Shown here: piece after piece, positions 43,118-52,938 of the stretch | Layout of the letters: each line of letters begins with the position of its first letter | How positions within the stretch are numbered: the first letter of the stretch is position 1 | Assembly (NCBI RefSeq): GCF_016907715.1 | Contig: NZ_JAFBCM010000001.1 | Location: 3,534,001-3,598,000, forward strand | DNA length: 64,000 bases | Direction of reading: 5' to 3' | Source: Tenggerimyces flavus | GTDB taxonomy: Bacteria; Actinomycetota; Actinomycetes; Propionibacteriales; Actinopolymorphaceae | Position numbers and translations under genes: made by a program | The notes under the pieces: model-generated | Told to the model about the DNA's origin: nothing | Database searches by the model: none | The model's input: only the letters and a program-made list of their open reading frames with translations

Positions 43118-44464
43118 GGCGGATTCAGCCGGTCGAAGCAACGCCGACCTTGACAGGTGGTGTTGTTGATGCCGAAGAGGCATGTGCCGTATGTGGATCG
43201 GGAGGAGTTTTTCGCTCTGGTGTGTTCGGGGGTGCCGCTTCAGGTTGCTGCTGCCGCGGTCGGCGTGTCGGTGTCGTCGGCGGGGCTGTGGTGGCGAGCC
43301 TCGGGTCTCATGGAGCCAGCGATTCAGATCGGCAGGTGTGGAGGGCTGCCCGGGACGGCGCCGCGGCCGGTGCCGGGCGCGCACGGGCCGGCCGGCCCGA
43401 AGCGGCAGCGGCGGTCGTTGAGCAGTGAGGATCGGTCGGTGATCGCGGCCGGGCTGCGGGCGGGGTTGTCCTACGCCCAGATCGCTGGTCTGGTCGGGCG
43501 GGACAAGTCGGTGGTCTGCCGGGAGGTGGCCCGCAACACCGGCCCGGACGGCTCTTACTGGGGGCCGGTCGCGCACCGGTCCGCGCATGAGCGACGGCAC
43601 CGTCCGAAGGCGTTCAAGCTGGTGGACAACCCGGCCCTGTGTCGGCGGATCGAGGCCTGGATGGACCAGGGCTGGTCCCCGAAACTGATCGCCGAGGTCC
43701 TCGCGAAAGACCATCCACACATCAACCCGGGCGGGAGTATGGACAGGAGTATGGACAGGAGTATGGATCGGGTGTCCCACGAGACGATCTACCAAGCCCT
43801 GTATGTGCAAACCCGCGGCCAGCTACGCGCCGACCTGCACAAACAGCTCAGTCTGAAACGGCGCCACCGCACGTCGCGGGACACCCCGCGGCAAGGCTCC
43901 ACCCGCTACGCCGAAGCGTTCACGATCAGTCAGCGCCCACCCGAGGTCGACGACCGCGCGGTGCCCGGCCACTGGGAAGGCGACCTGATCCTGGGCACCG
44001 GCTGCGGATCAGCGATCGGCACCCTGGTCGAACGCACCACCCGGTTCACCATCCTGCTGCACCTGCCCCACCGGCACGACGCTCAGACGGTAGCGGCCGC
44101 GATGATCGCCCAGATGCGCAACCTGCCCGACCACCTACGCCGCTCCATCACCTGGGACCGCGGCGTCGAACTGGCCAACTACGAACAGATCCAACTCGAG
44201 CTGGCCACCACCGTCTACTTCTGCGACCCCCACTCACCCTGGCAACGCGGCACCAACGAGAACACCAACCGGCTCCTGCGGCACTGGTTCGCCAAGGGCA
44301 CCGACCTGTCGGTCCACACCGCCACCGACCTCCAACGCATCGCCGCCACCCTCAACCAACGACCCCGCCCTACACTCAACCTACGAACCCCAGCCCAAGC
44401 CCTCAACGAACTGCTCGCCAACCCGGCAGCAGCCTGACCGTTGCTTCGACCGGTTGACCTCGCC
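43118..44464 (+). mobile_element. IS30-family insertion sequence, 1347 bp
   Basis: Terminal inverted repeats of 26 bases: the left one begins GGCGGATTCAG at 43118, the right one read inward begins GGCGAGGTCAA at 44464. They match at 22 of 26 positions with a shared core CCGGTCGAAGCAACG. CCC flanks both ends (43115-43117, 44465-44467). Removing the IS and one CCC gives ATTGGCCCCTTTACG, which lines up without gaps with ATTAGCCACTTTACG in the intact repeat copy at 50342-50356. A 3-base target duplication is normal for IS30. Confidence 0.92.
43169..44437 (+). CDS. IS30-family transposase
   Basis: A 422-residue protein (ATG 43169 after AGGTGG; GTG 43157 also possible). N-terminal HTH: SLSSEDRSVIAAGLRAGLSYAQIAGLVGRDKSVVCREVARN. 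The catalytic core is intact with a DD(33)E arrangement: D in GHWEGDLILG (272), D in TWDRGVELANY (330), E in RGTNENTNRLLRHWF (364). Unusual is a short in-frame duplication GSMDRSMDRSMDR at 43734-43769, three units of SMDR, in a loop between HTH and core; it may not impair folding. The gene appears complete and the ends match, so the element may still be active. Confidence 0.95.
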   Translation: MPKRHVPYVDREEFFALVCSGVPLQVAAAAVGVSVSSAGLWWRASGLMEPAIQIGRCGGLPGTAPRPVPGAHGPAGPKRQRRSLSSEDRSVIAAGLRAGLSYAQIAGLVGRDKSVVCREVARNTGPDGSYWGPVAHRSAHERRHRPKAFKLVDNPALCRRIEAWMDQGWSPKLIAEVLAKDHPHINPGGSMDRSMDRSMDRVSHETIYQALYVQTRGQLRADLHKQLSLKRRHRTSRDTPRQGSTRYAEAFTISQRPPEVDDRAVPGHWEGDLILGTGCGSAIGTLVERTTRFTILLHLPHRHDAQTVAAAMIAQMRNLPDHLRRSITWDRGVELANYEQIQLELATTVYFCDPHSPWQRGTNENTNRLLRHWFAKGTDLSVHTATDLQRIAATLNQRPRPTLNLRTPAQALNELLANPAAA

Positions 44465-44518
44465 CCCCTTTACGTGGGGTGTACGCCAGGTAGAGGGGCC
44501 ACTGGCCGTGTGAGGCGA

Positions 44519-45742
44519 TCACCGGCCACCCAACCCATCGCGAACTCCCGAGGCTAGGCGTTCCTGCAGGAGGTCCTGCTGGGCGGGGTTGTGGGTGAGT
44601 TCGAGCGCTCGTGCGTCCGCTTCCTTGGCCTCCTCTAGGCGGTCGAACTCCCTGAGCAGCTGGGCCTTCGTCGCGTGGAAGAGCGGGTAGCGGTCGAGGG
44701 CCTCTTCGAGCTTCTCGAGCTCGGCGAACGCCTGCTGGCGGCCGTGCGCGTACTTCACCGCGATCGCGCGATGCAGGCGCGTCACGGGTGACGGCTGGAC
44801 GGCGAGCAGGACGTCGTAGAGGACGACGATCTGCGCCCAGTCGGTGTCGGCCCAGCTCGTGGCTTCCGCATGGCAGGCGGCGATGGCGGCCTGGAGCTGG
44901 TACGGGCCGGGCTGGTGGTGGCGCCTCGCCGCCTTGGTGAGCAGGCGAATCGCGTCGTCGATCGCCGCGCGGTCCCACCTGGCGCGGTCCTGGTGCTCGA
45001 GCAGGACGAGCTGTCCGTCGGCGGTGAAGCGGGCCGACGTACGGGCTCGGTGCAGCCTGATCAGCGCGAGCAGACCGGCGACCTCGGGCTCGTTCGGCAG
45101 CAGCCCGGCGAGCATCGCGGTGAGCCACTCGGCGTCGTCGACGAGATCGCGCGAATGCGCTCTTTCGGCCGTGCTGGACAGGTAGCCCTCGTTGAAGAGG
45201 AGGTAGATGACGGCGAGAATCTCGTTCAGGCGTTCGGGAATCTCGGCATCGGGTGGGATGCGGTACGGGATGGCGGCGTTCGTGATCTTCGTCTTGGCGC
45301 GGGTGATGCGGCGCGCGACCGTGGTCTCCGGGACGACGAACGCGGCCGCGATCTGCGCGGTGGTGAGGCCGCAGACCACGCGCAGGGTCAGGGCGATCTG
45401 GGCCTGCTTGGCGAGCGCGGGATGGCAGCAGGTGAAGATCAGCCGCAGCCGCTCGTCCGGCGGGGGAGGGGTGGGCCACGTCAGCTGCGCGAGTTTCTGC
45501 CGGTAGTTCTGCTGCCGGCGCAGCTGGTCCAGGCCGCGGCGGCGGGCGACGGTGAACAGCCACGCGTCGGGCCGGTCGGGGATGCCGTCGATCGGCCAAC
45601 GGTGCAAGGCGGTTTCGACCGCGTCCTGGACGAGATCCTCGGCGGCGGAGAAGTCGCCGAGCATCGAGACGAGCGACGCGGCCAGCCGGCCCGCGTGATC
45701 CCGTACGGCACGGGCGAGCTCGTCGGTGACCGTTCCCGTCAC
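44519..45742 (-). CDS. ECF42-type sigma factor with C-terminal TPR-like extension
   Basis: A protein of 407 residues. GTG start 2 bases after the stop of the DGPF gene. Sigma region 2: MLGDFSAAEDLVQDAVETALHRWPIDGIPDRPDAWLFTVARRRGLDQLRR. Region 4: RVVCGLTTAQIAAAFVVPETTVARRITRAKTKI. The long C-terminal extension (LNEILAVIYLLFNEGYLSS, FAELEKLEEALDRYPLFHATKAQLLREFDRLEEAKEADARALELTHN) is the signature of the ECF42 group, which lacks an anti-sigma and travels with DGPF/YCII proteins, as here. The C-terminal domain is known to be needed for activity in studied members. Confidence 0.93.
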   Translation of the reverse strand: MTGTVTDELARAVRDHAGRLAASLVSMLGDFSAAEDLVQDAVETALHRWPIDGIPDRPDAWLFTVARRRGLDQLRRQQNYRQKLAQLTWPTPPPPDERLRLIFTCCHPALAKQAQIALTLRVVCGLTTAQIAAAFVVPETTVARRITRAKTKITNAAIPYRIPPDAEIPERLNEILAVIYLLFNEGYLSSTAERAHSRDLVDDAEWLTAMLAGLLPNEPEVAGLLALIRLHRARTSARFTADGQLVLLEHQDRARWDRAAIDDAIRLLTKAARRHHQPGPYQLQAAIAACHAEATSWADTDWAQIVVLYDVLLAVQPSPVTRLHRAIAVKYAHGRQQAFAELEKLEEALDRYPLFHATKAQLLREFDRLEEAKEADARALELTHNPAQQDLLQERLASGVRDGLGGR

Positions 45743-45744
45743 GG

Positions 45745-46086
45745 TCAGAACATCGCCGGGCGGATCTCGACGATCGGGCAGCCCGGCCACGTACGTACCA
45801 TCCGCAACGCCTCGTCGAGGTCCTCGACCTCGATCTCCTGGAAGCCGCTGATGACCTCCTTGCCCTCGACGAACGGGCCGTCGGTCACGAACGGCTCGGA
45901 GCCGTCGAGCCGGACCGTGGTCGCCGTGTCGGGATGTTGCAACCTGCTCCCGCCGCGGAGCTTGCTGGCGTGCTCGGTGAGCCAGTTCGTGACCCGCCCG
46001 AGCGACTCGGCCTTCTCCTGCGGCGTCATGGCCTCGAAGTCCTGGGCGAACTTCTCGGTCTCGATGAACATCAGCACGTACTTCAT
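45745..46086 (-). CDS. YCII-related DGPF-domain protein, ECF42 partner
   Basis: A 113-residue protein starting MKYVLMFIETEKF after AGGAGGAG. The motif that names the group is seen as TDGPFVEGKEVISGFQEIEVEDLDEALRMVRTWPG. YCII-like proteins are small dimers with a possible hydrolase-like pocket; the function of DGPF proteins is not settled, and they are typical targets of the ECF42 gene beside them. Upstream on the minus strand, TGTCCGA and CGATCGTC are spaced like an ECF promoter, but this is weak. Confidence 0.92.
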   Translation of the reverse strand: MKYVLMFIETEKFAQDFEAMTPQEKAESLGRVTNWLTEHASKLRGGSRLQHPDTATTVRLDGSEPFVTDGPFVEGKEVISGFQEIEVEDLDEALRMVRTWPGCPIVEIRPAMF

Positions 46087-46230
46087 GCGGGTCAGTCTCC
46101 TCCTTTGGTCGGTCCTCAGGAGGGAGACGATCGGCGGCCCGGCGGATCGGACACCTGTCGCGCTTGTGAAACGTCTCACATTCGCCCCGATCCCCCTGAC
46201 GTGATCCCGTTCGCCCCGTAGCTTCGATAT

Positions 46231-46248
46231 CGAGACCTCTCAGTCTCG
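46231..46248. promoter_or_regulatory. TetR-type operator candidate CGAGAC-N6-GTCTCG
   Basis: Perfect 6-base inverted arms with a 6-base centre, 28 bp before the MFS start. TTCGATATCGA overlaps it on the left. The downstream pair is MFS exporter plus TetR, and such a site just before the exporter is where a TetR repressor would act. A second inverted repeat, TGTGA-N6-TCACA at 46165-46180, lies closer to the divergent DGPF gene. Confidence 0.55.
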
Positions 46249-46275
46249 TAATGGGTGAGGGAAGGGACACGCTCC

Positions 46276-47913
46276 GTGATCAACACCGACCAGGTCCACC
46301 GCCGGCGGTGGGCGACCCTCGTCGTCCTCTGTCTCGCGCTGGCGATCATCGGGCTCGACACCACCGTGCTGAACGTGGCGCTCCCCACCCTCCAGCGCGA
46401 GCTCGACACCTCCGCCAGTGAGCTGCAGTGGATCGTCGACGCGTACACGGTCGTGTTCGCCGGCCTGCTGCTGATCGCCGGCGCGTTCGGCGACAAGTAC
46501 GGGCGCAAGCGCTGGCTGCTCCTCGGCCTCGGCATCTTCGGCGTCGCCTCGGTCTGGGGCGCGCTCTGCACCACACCCGAGCAGCTCATCGCGGCCCGCG
46601 CGGTCATGGGCGTCGGCGGCGCGGTGATCATGCCGAGCACGCTGTCGATCCTCACCAACGCGTTCACGAACCCGAAGGAACGCAAGACCGCCATCGGCAT
46701 CTGGTCCGGCGTCTCCGGCCTCGGCATCGCACTCGGCCCGGCGCTCGGCGGTTGGCTGCTCGAGCACTTCTCCTGGGCGAGCGTGTTCGTCATCAACATC
46801 CCGGTCGCCGCGGTCGCGTTCGTTCTCGGCGCCGTGATCGTGCCCGAGTCGAGGGCCGAGAACGCGGCGCGCATCGACTTCGTCGGCGGGCTGCTCTCCG
46901 TCGTCGGCCTGGTCGCGCTCGTGTGGTCGATCATCGAGGCGCCGGAACGCGGCTGGTCCGACCCGCTGGTCATCGCCGGGTTCGCGGCCGCCGTCCTGAT
47001 CCTCGTCGCGTTCGCCCTGTGGGAGCTGAGAGTTGAGCATCCGATGCTCGACATCCGATTCTTCAAGAACCGCCGCTTCTCGATTCCGACGATCTCGATC
47101 ACGCTGGTGTTCTTCGCGCTGATGGGGTCGGCGTTCTTCCTCTCGATCTACCTGCAGACCGTGCAGGGGTACGACGCGCTCGGTGCGGGCATCCGGATCC
47201 TGCCGCTGGCGTTCGGTCTGACGCTCGGCGCGCCGCTCGCGATGGCGGTCGCGCAACGGGTCGGGGAGAAGATCCCGGTCGTCGCCGGGCTGGCGATGCT
47301 CGCGGTCTCGTTCGTGGTGATCGCGGGGACGAGCGTGGACTCGACGTACGGGCGCGTGCTGCTCTCGATCCTGCTGATGGGTTTCGGCATGGGCTTCGCG
47401 ATGAGCCCGGCGACCGAGGCGGTGATGGGGTCGCTGCCGAAGGAGAAGGCCGGCGTCGGCTCGGCGGTGAACGACGCCGTACGCCAGGTCGGCGGCGCGC
47501 TTGGCGTGGCCGTACTCGGGTCGATCCTGAACTCCGCGTACGCGAACCGCATGGCTTCCGACGTCGCCGGGCTGCCGCCCGAGGCGGCCGAGGCGGCCGA
47601 GGCGGCGCAGGACAACATCCAGAGCGCGGTGCACGTCGCTTCCCAGCTGCCGGGCGGCGCGGGTGCGGCACTGGTGGACGCCGCCGAGCAGAGCTTCGTC
47701 GGTGCGATGGACGTCACGGTGATCGTCGCCTGCGCTGTCGTTCTGGCGGGCGGGCTCCTCGCGTTGCTGTTCCTGCCGCACCACGCGTCGCCGGCCGGGA
47801 AGCACGCCGGTGAACCGCCGGCCGAGGGGGAACACACCTCCGAAGATGGCAGCGGTACGGGCCGGCATGCGGCATCCTCGGAGGAATCCGACCTTGTGGA
47901 GGCAGAACGGTGA
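46276..47913 (+). CDS. MFS drug exporter, DHA2 (14-TM, EmrB/QacA) type
   Basis: A 545-residue protein. GTG 46276 was chosen because GAAGGGA precedes it at good distance; GTG 46255 is in frame too. TM1 is followed by the motif LDTTVLNVALPTLQRELDTSASELQWIVDAYTVVFAGLLLIAGAFGDKYGRKR, including the DHA2 motif and motif A (GDKYGRKR). Motif C-like SGVSGLGIALGPALGGWLL is in TM5. The hydrophilic C-terminus is rich in Glu. It is translationally coupled to the TetR gene. Substrates are probably toxic hydrophobic cations or antibiotics. Confidence 0.95.
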   Translation: MINTDQVHRRRWATLVVLCLALAIIGLDTTVLNVALPTLQRELDTSASELQWIVDAYTVVFAGLLLIAGAFGDKYGRKRWLLLGLGIFGVASVWGALCTTPEQLIAARAVMGVGGAVIMPSTLSILTNAFTNPKERKTAIGIWSGVSGLGIALGPALGGWLLEHFSWASVFVINIPVAAVAFVLGAVIVPESRAENAARIDFVGGLLSVVGLVALVWSIIEAPERGWSDPLVIAGFAAAVLILVAFALWELRVEHPMLDIRFFKNRRFSIPTISITLVFFALMGSAFFLSIYLQTVQGYDALGAGIRILPLAFGLTLGAPLAMAVAQRVGEKIPVVAGLAMLAVSFVVIAGTSVDSTYGRVLLSILLMGFGMGFAMSPATEAVMGSLPKEKAGVGSAVNDAVRQVGGALGVAVLGSILNSAYANRMASDVAGLPPEAAEAAEAAQDNIQSAVHVASQLPGGAGAALVDAAEQSFVGAMDVTVIVACAVVLAGGLLALLFLPHHASPAGKHAGEPPAEGEHTSEDGSGTGRHAASSEESDLVEAER

Positions 47914-48506
47914 AAACCGCCGCCGCGCCCGCGCGCAGAGGTCGGCCGCGCGATCCCGCGGCCGACACCCGCATCCGCGCGGCCGCGGCGGAGCTGCTGC
48001 TGGAGCGCGGCTTCGAACGGATGACCGTCGACGACGTCGCGCTCAAGGCCCATGTGGGCAAGGCGACCGTGTACCGGCGCTGGGAGAGCAAGGAGGCGCT
48101 GGCGTACGACGCGCTCGCGCACCTCGTCGACCACAACGTGCCGCACCCTGATCATGAAGGGACGATCGAGGCGAACCTCGCGCAGGTCTACAGCGACCTG
48201 ATCGAGTTCCTCGGCAACGCTCGCGGCACCGCCTTCCTCCGGATCGCCGCGAGCGAGTCGGGCCGCGACGAACGGATCGGCCGGCTCTACCGGACGGCGC
48301 TCGACCAGCACCTGGAGCAAGCCCGCGAGGTCTTCGCCGTGGCAGTCTCGCGAGGCGAGGTGCGGTCCGACGTTGACGTCCGCGCGACGGTGGAAGGCCT
48401 GATCGGCACCATGCTGCTGCGGGCGATCACCGGCACCCCGATGCCCACCGCGGACGACGTGCCGGGCCTGGTCGCGCTCACGTTGGACGGAATTCGCTCC
48501 CGCTGA
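47910..48506 (+). CDS. TetR-family transcriptional regulator
   Basis: A 198-residue protein, GTGA overlap with the exporter. HTH near the N-terminus: IRAAAAELLLERGFERMTVDDVALKAHVGKATVYRRWESKEALAYDAL. The C-terminal ligand domain (TetR_C_16-like; LIEFLGNARGTAFLRIAASESGRDERIGRLYRTAL) is typical of efflux regulators. It most likely represses the exporter until a substrate binds. Confidence 0.95.
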   Translation: MKTAAAPARRGRPRDPAADTRIRAAAAELLLERGFERMTVDDVALKAHVGKATVYRRWESKEALAYDALAHLVDHNVPHPDHEGTIEANLAQVYSDLIEFLGNARGTAFLRIAASESGRDERIGRLYRTALDQHLEQAREVFAVAVSRGEVRSDVDVRATVEGLIGTMLLRAITGTPMPTADDVPGLVALTLDGIRSR

Positions 48507-48568
48507 GCCAACCTTTCGCACGGCCGTCGCGTTGAGGAGGATGTCGGGGCGGGACGGGGAGGGCGCGC

Positions 48569-49087
48569 GTGGAGCGATATCCGGGCTTCCGGGAGTTCGT
48601 GGAGGCGCGCCGCGGCGCGCTTTCGCGGACGGCGTTCTTCCTCACCGGCGACACCTCGGCGGCCGAGGACCTGCTCCAGGAGGCGTTGACCAAGACGGTC
48701 GCTCGCTGGGGCAACGTCACGGCGGGCGGCTACCCGGAGGCGTACGTCAAGCAGGTCATGCTGAACGAGATCCGTACCCGCTGGCGCCGGCGGCAACGAC
48801 GGCTTGTCGTCAGCGTCGCCGACGTCCCCGACCAACCGCACGACGGCGACGTCTCTGACGCCGTCGACCGCACGGCCCTCGCTCGTGCGCTCCGACAGCT
48901 CGCCCCCCGCCAGCGCGCTGCGTTGTACCTGCGCTACTACGAGGACCGCAGCTACGCCGACATCGCCCGCCTGCTCGACTGCTCGGTCGGCACCGTCAAG
49001 AGCCAGTTGCACGGCGCCCTCGAACGGCTTCGCGTCATCGCGCCCGAGCTCCTCGCCGACGCCGAGCTCTCGGAGGTTCTGCCATGA
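48569..49087 (+). CDS. ECF sigma factor, SigE-like actinobacterial type
   Basis: A 172-residue protein, GTG start. Region 2: LSRTAFFLTGDTSAAEDLLQEALTKTVARWGNV, with EAYVKQVMLNEIRTRWRRRQRR. Region 4: LRQLAPRQRAALYLRYYEDRSYADIARLLDCSVGTVKSQLHGALERLR. The pattern GTVKSQ and TRWRRR is that of the short SigE-family factors. Overlap ATGA with a membrane protein gene that is probably its regulatory partner. Confidence 0.94.
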   Translation: MERYPGFREFVEARRGALSRTAFFLTGDTSAAEDLLQEALTKTVARWGNVTAGGYPEAYVKQVMLNEIRTRWRRRQRRLVVSVADVPDQPHDGDVSDAVDRTALARALRQLAPRQRAALYLRYYEDRSYADIARLLDCSVGTVKSQLHGALERLRVIAPELLADAELSEVLP

Positions 49088-50265
49088 CCACCAGAGAATC
49101 CGGCCTGAAAGACGCCTACGAGACGGTCGGCGAACACGTCCCTGCCCTGGGCGACATCGACCTCGCGATCCGCACCGCCCGCCGCCGCCGTCTCCGCACC
49201 GTCATCGGCGTCCCCTTGCTAGCCGCCGCCGCGGCAGTGGCCGTGGTGCTCAGCCTCACCGTCCCGCGCTGGAGCGCCGAGCCGGAACCCGCCGGCACGA
49301 AGAGGCCGCCCGTGACCGTGTCGTTCACCGACTGGGTGCCGAACGGGAACCGCGGAGCGCCCGCCGAGTTGGGATCCCTCATCTACCGCGATTGCGCGGA
49401 CTGCCCCCTCCGCCTACGTCGGCCGGACGGGCAGTCCTTCGCGTTGTCGGACTTGAAACCCGACCTCGCGGACAAGCTGCCTGCCACCGGGATGACTGGT
49501 CTCTACCTGTCCTGGAATGGCAGGTGGCTCGGTGTGCCCCGTGGGACCGCCTACGAGTTCCACGATCTGGCCGTCTCGTGGGACAACAAGGAAACGCTTC
49601 CGGCCGGGCCCCGCGGCTCGCGGTGGAAGCCGGTCGGCACCGGCATCGTCTACTCCTTCGCCCGGTGGGAGGGCGACCGGGTGACCGCGTACGCGTACGC
49701 CAATCCACCGGAGAAGCCCGAGGTCTACAAGCTCCCGAAGGGCTACGACCGGCTCCCGGTGCGATCGGTGTTCGACAGCGTGGTCGACGCGGTGCCGGTC
49801 GGTGTTGGCGAACGAGTGATCGTGGCCGGCACGGACGCCCTCACCATCCGCAGGGGCCAGGATCCCGGCTCGCGGTGGAAGGAGATGTCACCTGACGACT
49901 TCGGGCTCAGGCTACGGCGGGACGAGACGTTGATCGGACCTTGCGGCGTGCCGACGGTGGCCGTGCCCATCAGCCCTGACAGCGACGTCGACCGGTACTG
50001 GCAGGTGGCCACGGTGTACTCGTTCCGGGGTGGCGCAGTCGTGCCGAGCGCTGTCCTGCGGCTGGGGGCGGGCGTGGATGTGGGTCGGATCGAGATCCCG
50101 GCGGGGTGGGAACTGCTCGGCCCGCTCGATCGCGACCAGGTGGCGATGAGCCACCGGACTGACGAGGGGCTCGAGGTGGTCGCGCTCGGGTTCGACGGCA
50201 AGCGGCGGGTGCTGCACCGTCTCGGCCCCGACGCCGAGGTTCTGCTGCCGGGGATCGGGCGCTAG
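49084..50265 (+). CDS. Single-pass membrane protein coupled to the sigma factor
   Basis: A 393-residue protein. The first about 35 residues are cytosolic, then one TM helix (TVIGVPLLAAAAAVAVVLSLTV, about 39-60), and a large outside domain with beta-propeller-like segments (GMTGLYLSWNGRWLGVP, YEFHDLAVSW, RYWQVATVYSFRGG). Position and topology match sigma-factor partners with an extracytoplasmic sensor, although the N-terminus has no zinc HxxxCxxC motif. A role as an anti-sigma factor is an inference. The outside domain contains a Cys pair (CADC). Confidence 0.82.
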   Translation: MTTRESGLKDAYETVGEHVPALGDIDLAIRTARRRRLRTVIGVPLLAAAAAVAVVLSLTVPRWSAEPEPAGTKRPPVTVSFTDWVPNGNRGAPAELGSLIYRDCADCPLRLRRPDGQSFALSDLKPDLADKLPATGMTGLYLSWNGRWLGVPRGTAYEFHDLAVSWDNKETLPAGPRGSRWKPVGTGIVYSFARWEGDRVTAYAYANPPEKPEVYKLPKGYDRLPVRSVFDSVVDAVPVGVGERVIVAGTDALTIRRGQDPGSRWKEMSPDDFGLRLRRDETLIGPCGVPTVAVPISPDSDVDRYWQVATVYSFRGGAVVPSAVLRLGAGVDVGRIEIPAGWELLGPLDRDQVAMSHRTDEGLEVVALGFDGKRRVLHRLGPDAEVLLPGIGR

Positions 50266-50403
50266 CCTCGATCTTTTCGTCCGGCCGATGGTTCGACCGG
50301 TCCGGCCCCTCCCTGGGGCAATCGATCATGTTTACATGATCATTAGCCACTTTACGTGGGGTGGACGCCAGGTAGAGGGGCCCGTGGCCGTGTAAGGCGA
50401 CCA
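50258..50403. repeat. Intergenic repeat copy B, intact
   Basis: Intact counterpart of the IS30-interrupted repeat at 43034. It starts at the stop of the sigma-partner gene and contains GATCATGT (50324-50331) and ACATGATC (50334-50341), then TTTACGTGGGGTGGACGCC. It sits between convergent genes, suggesting a bidirectional terminator function. The rest of the gap, 50404-50462, shows nothing. Confidence 0.88.
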
Positions 50404-50462
50404 CGACGCTCTGTGAACCTCCTTGGGGCCGCGCGCCATCGCGCGGAGCGCGATGACCGGCG

Positions 50463-50855
50463 CTACTTAAGAGACACGGCCTGGTCCTTCGCGACCAGGT
50501 GGACGACGCCGGCGGGGTTCTTGATCCAGTGGGCCTCGAAGCCCGGCGGTAGCGGCTCGACCTCGTCGCACGGTTCGATGCCGGCCTCGCTCAGCCGCGC
50601 CATGGCGGCGGCGAGGTCCGGGGTGCGGACCTGGAGCCAGACGTCCGGCTGCGCGTAGTTGTCGATCCGGTCCAGCCAGAGCACACACGGGCCGAAGTCG
50701 ACCTTGTGCACCTGTGCCACCGTCGGCTGGTCCGACTTCTCCTCAGTGACGGGCAGCCCCAGGACGTCGCGATAGAACGCCACCGTGGCGTCGTAGTCCG
50801 CGGCCGGGATCTTCATCGCGATGTTGACGGCGCCGGCGAACGTGGCTGTGGTCAT
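50463..50855 (-). CDS. VOC/glyoxalase-fold protein
   Basis: A 130-residue protein starting MTTATFAGAVNIAMKIPAADYDATVAFYRDVLGLPV, after GAGGAGG. The two beta-alpha-beta-beta-beta units of the VOC fold are visible (VAFYRDVLGLPVTEEKS ... ; MARLSEAGIEPCDEVEPLPPGFEAHWIKNPAGVVHLVAKD). Metal ligands are not clear; the expected His near the start is absent. It could be a resistance protein, an enzyme or a ligand binder. Operator-like sites lie just upstream. Confidence 0.9.
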   Translation of the reverse strand: MTTATFAGAVNIAMKIPAADYDATVAFYRDVLGLPVTEEKSDQPTVAQVHKVDFGPCVLWLDRIDNYAQPDVWLQVRTPDLAAAMARLSEAGIEPCDEVEPLPPGFEAHWIKNPAGVVHLVAKDQAVSLK

Positions 50856-50877
50856 CTTTGGCCTCCTCGAAGTTTGA

Positions 50878-50931
50878 TGTGCAACTCGATCGTTGCACAT
50901 CGAGCGCTGGCGATGCAACCGATGAGTTGCG
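50878..50931. promoter_or_regulatory. Two operator-like sites TGCAAC-N6-GTTGCA/G
   Basis: TGTGCAAC-N6-GTTGCACA at 50878-50899 is perfectly inverted (8 bases per arm), and TGCAAC-N6-GTTGCG is at 50914-50931. Their centres are 34 bases apart. They lie in the promoter region of the VOC gene and upstream of amtB. The spacing and symmetry are those of a small HTH repressor (ArsR or TetR); no such regulator is encoded next to it. Confidence 0.6.
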
Positions 50932-50963
50932 CGAGGGAGGTCGGGAGCCATTGGCCTGGCGGT

Positions 50964-51010
50964 GTTACGCAGATGTCACACGCCACCGCATCGCGTCATC
51001 GGATCGCAAC
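50964..51010 (+). promoter_or_regulatory. Possible GlnR boxes upstream of amtB
   Basis: GTTAC-N6-GTCAC at 50964-50979 fits the actinobacterial GlnR half-site pattern GTnAC-N6-GnnAC. GTCAT-N6-GCAAC at 50995-51010 is a poorer second copy. The amtB-glnK-glnD operon is a known GlnR target in Streptomyces, which supports the reading. The spacing between the two (31 bases) is not the classical 22. Confidence 0.4.
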
Positions 51011-51124
51011 ACGCAGGCGCGCCTGAAGAAACAAAGCCGCACCAACCTGGTCGCACGACGATCCGCCGCACCCGGAGACAGAGTTGTTGCCGGGCGACGG
51101 CCCATTTCCTCGGGAGGAGACGCG

Positions 51125-52827
<1,703 letters not shown>

Positions 52828-52938
52828 GTGGTCCGGATCGTCGAAGAAGCCCAAACCGAACATCGGGACGCCGCCCTGCAACGGTGGCGTGCGGCGAAAC
52901 TGAGCGATCCGGATCTACGACCAGAAGGCCCAGCATGA
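52828..52938 (+). CDS. Possible 36-codon ORF bridging glnK and glnD
   Basis: GTG 52828 follows the glnK stop directly (TGAGTG), and the TGA at 52936-52938 overlaps the glnD start (ATGA). The peptide begins VVRIVEEAQTEHRDAALQRW and is charged and helical. The perfect fit to both neighbours is what would be expected of a coupling ORF, but third-position GC is lower than in real genes here. It could also be the eroded N-terminus of GlnD in another frame. Confidence 0.35.
   Translation: MVRIVEEAQTEHRDAALQRWRAAKLSDPDLRPEGPA

Larger units (their letters stand above)
43034..44524. repeat. Intergenic repeat copy A, interrupted by IS30
   Basis: Two halves, 43034-43117 and 44465-44524, together match the intact copy at 50258-50403: CGCTAGCC, TCGTCCGGC, GGTTCGACC, GGTCCGGCCC, a GATCATGT/ACATGATC palindrome, then TTTACGTGGGGTG, ACGCCAGGTAGAGGGGCC and GGCCGTGT. 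At 43090-43112 the palindrome is perfect (11 bases, one centre, 11 bases). The left half begins at the pabB stop and the right half ends over the stop of the convergent sigma gene, so it lies between two 3' ends, as does copy B. Confidence 0.88.

Noticed and set aside
44403-45599. A 398-codon minus-strand frame over the ECF42 gene and the right half of the repeat
   Set aside because: A different frame from the sigma factor with no motifs. Its C-terminal part is translated repeat DNA, the same as the spurious ORF at 49970.
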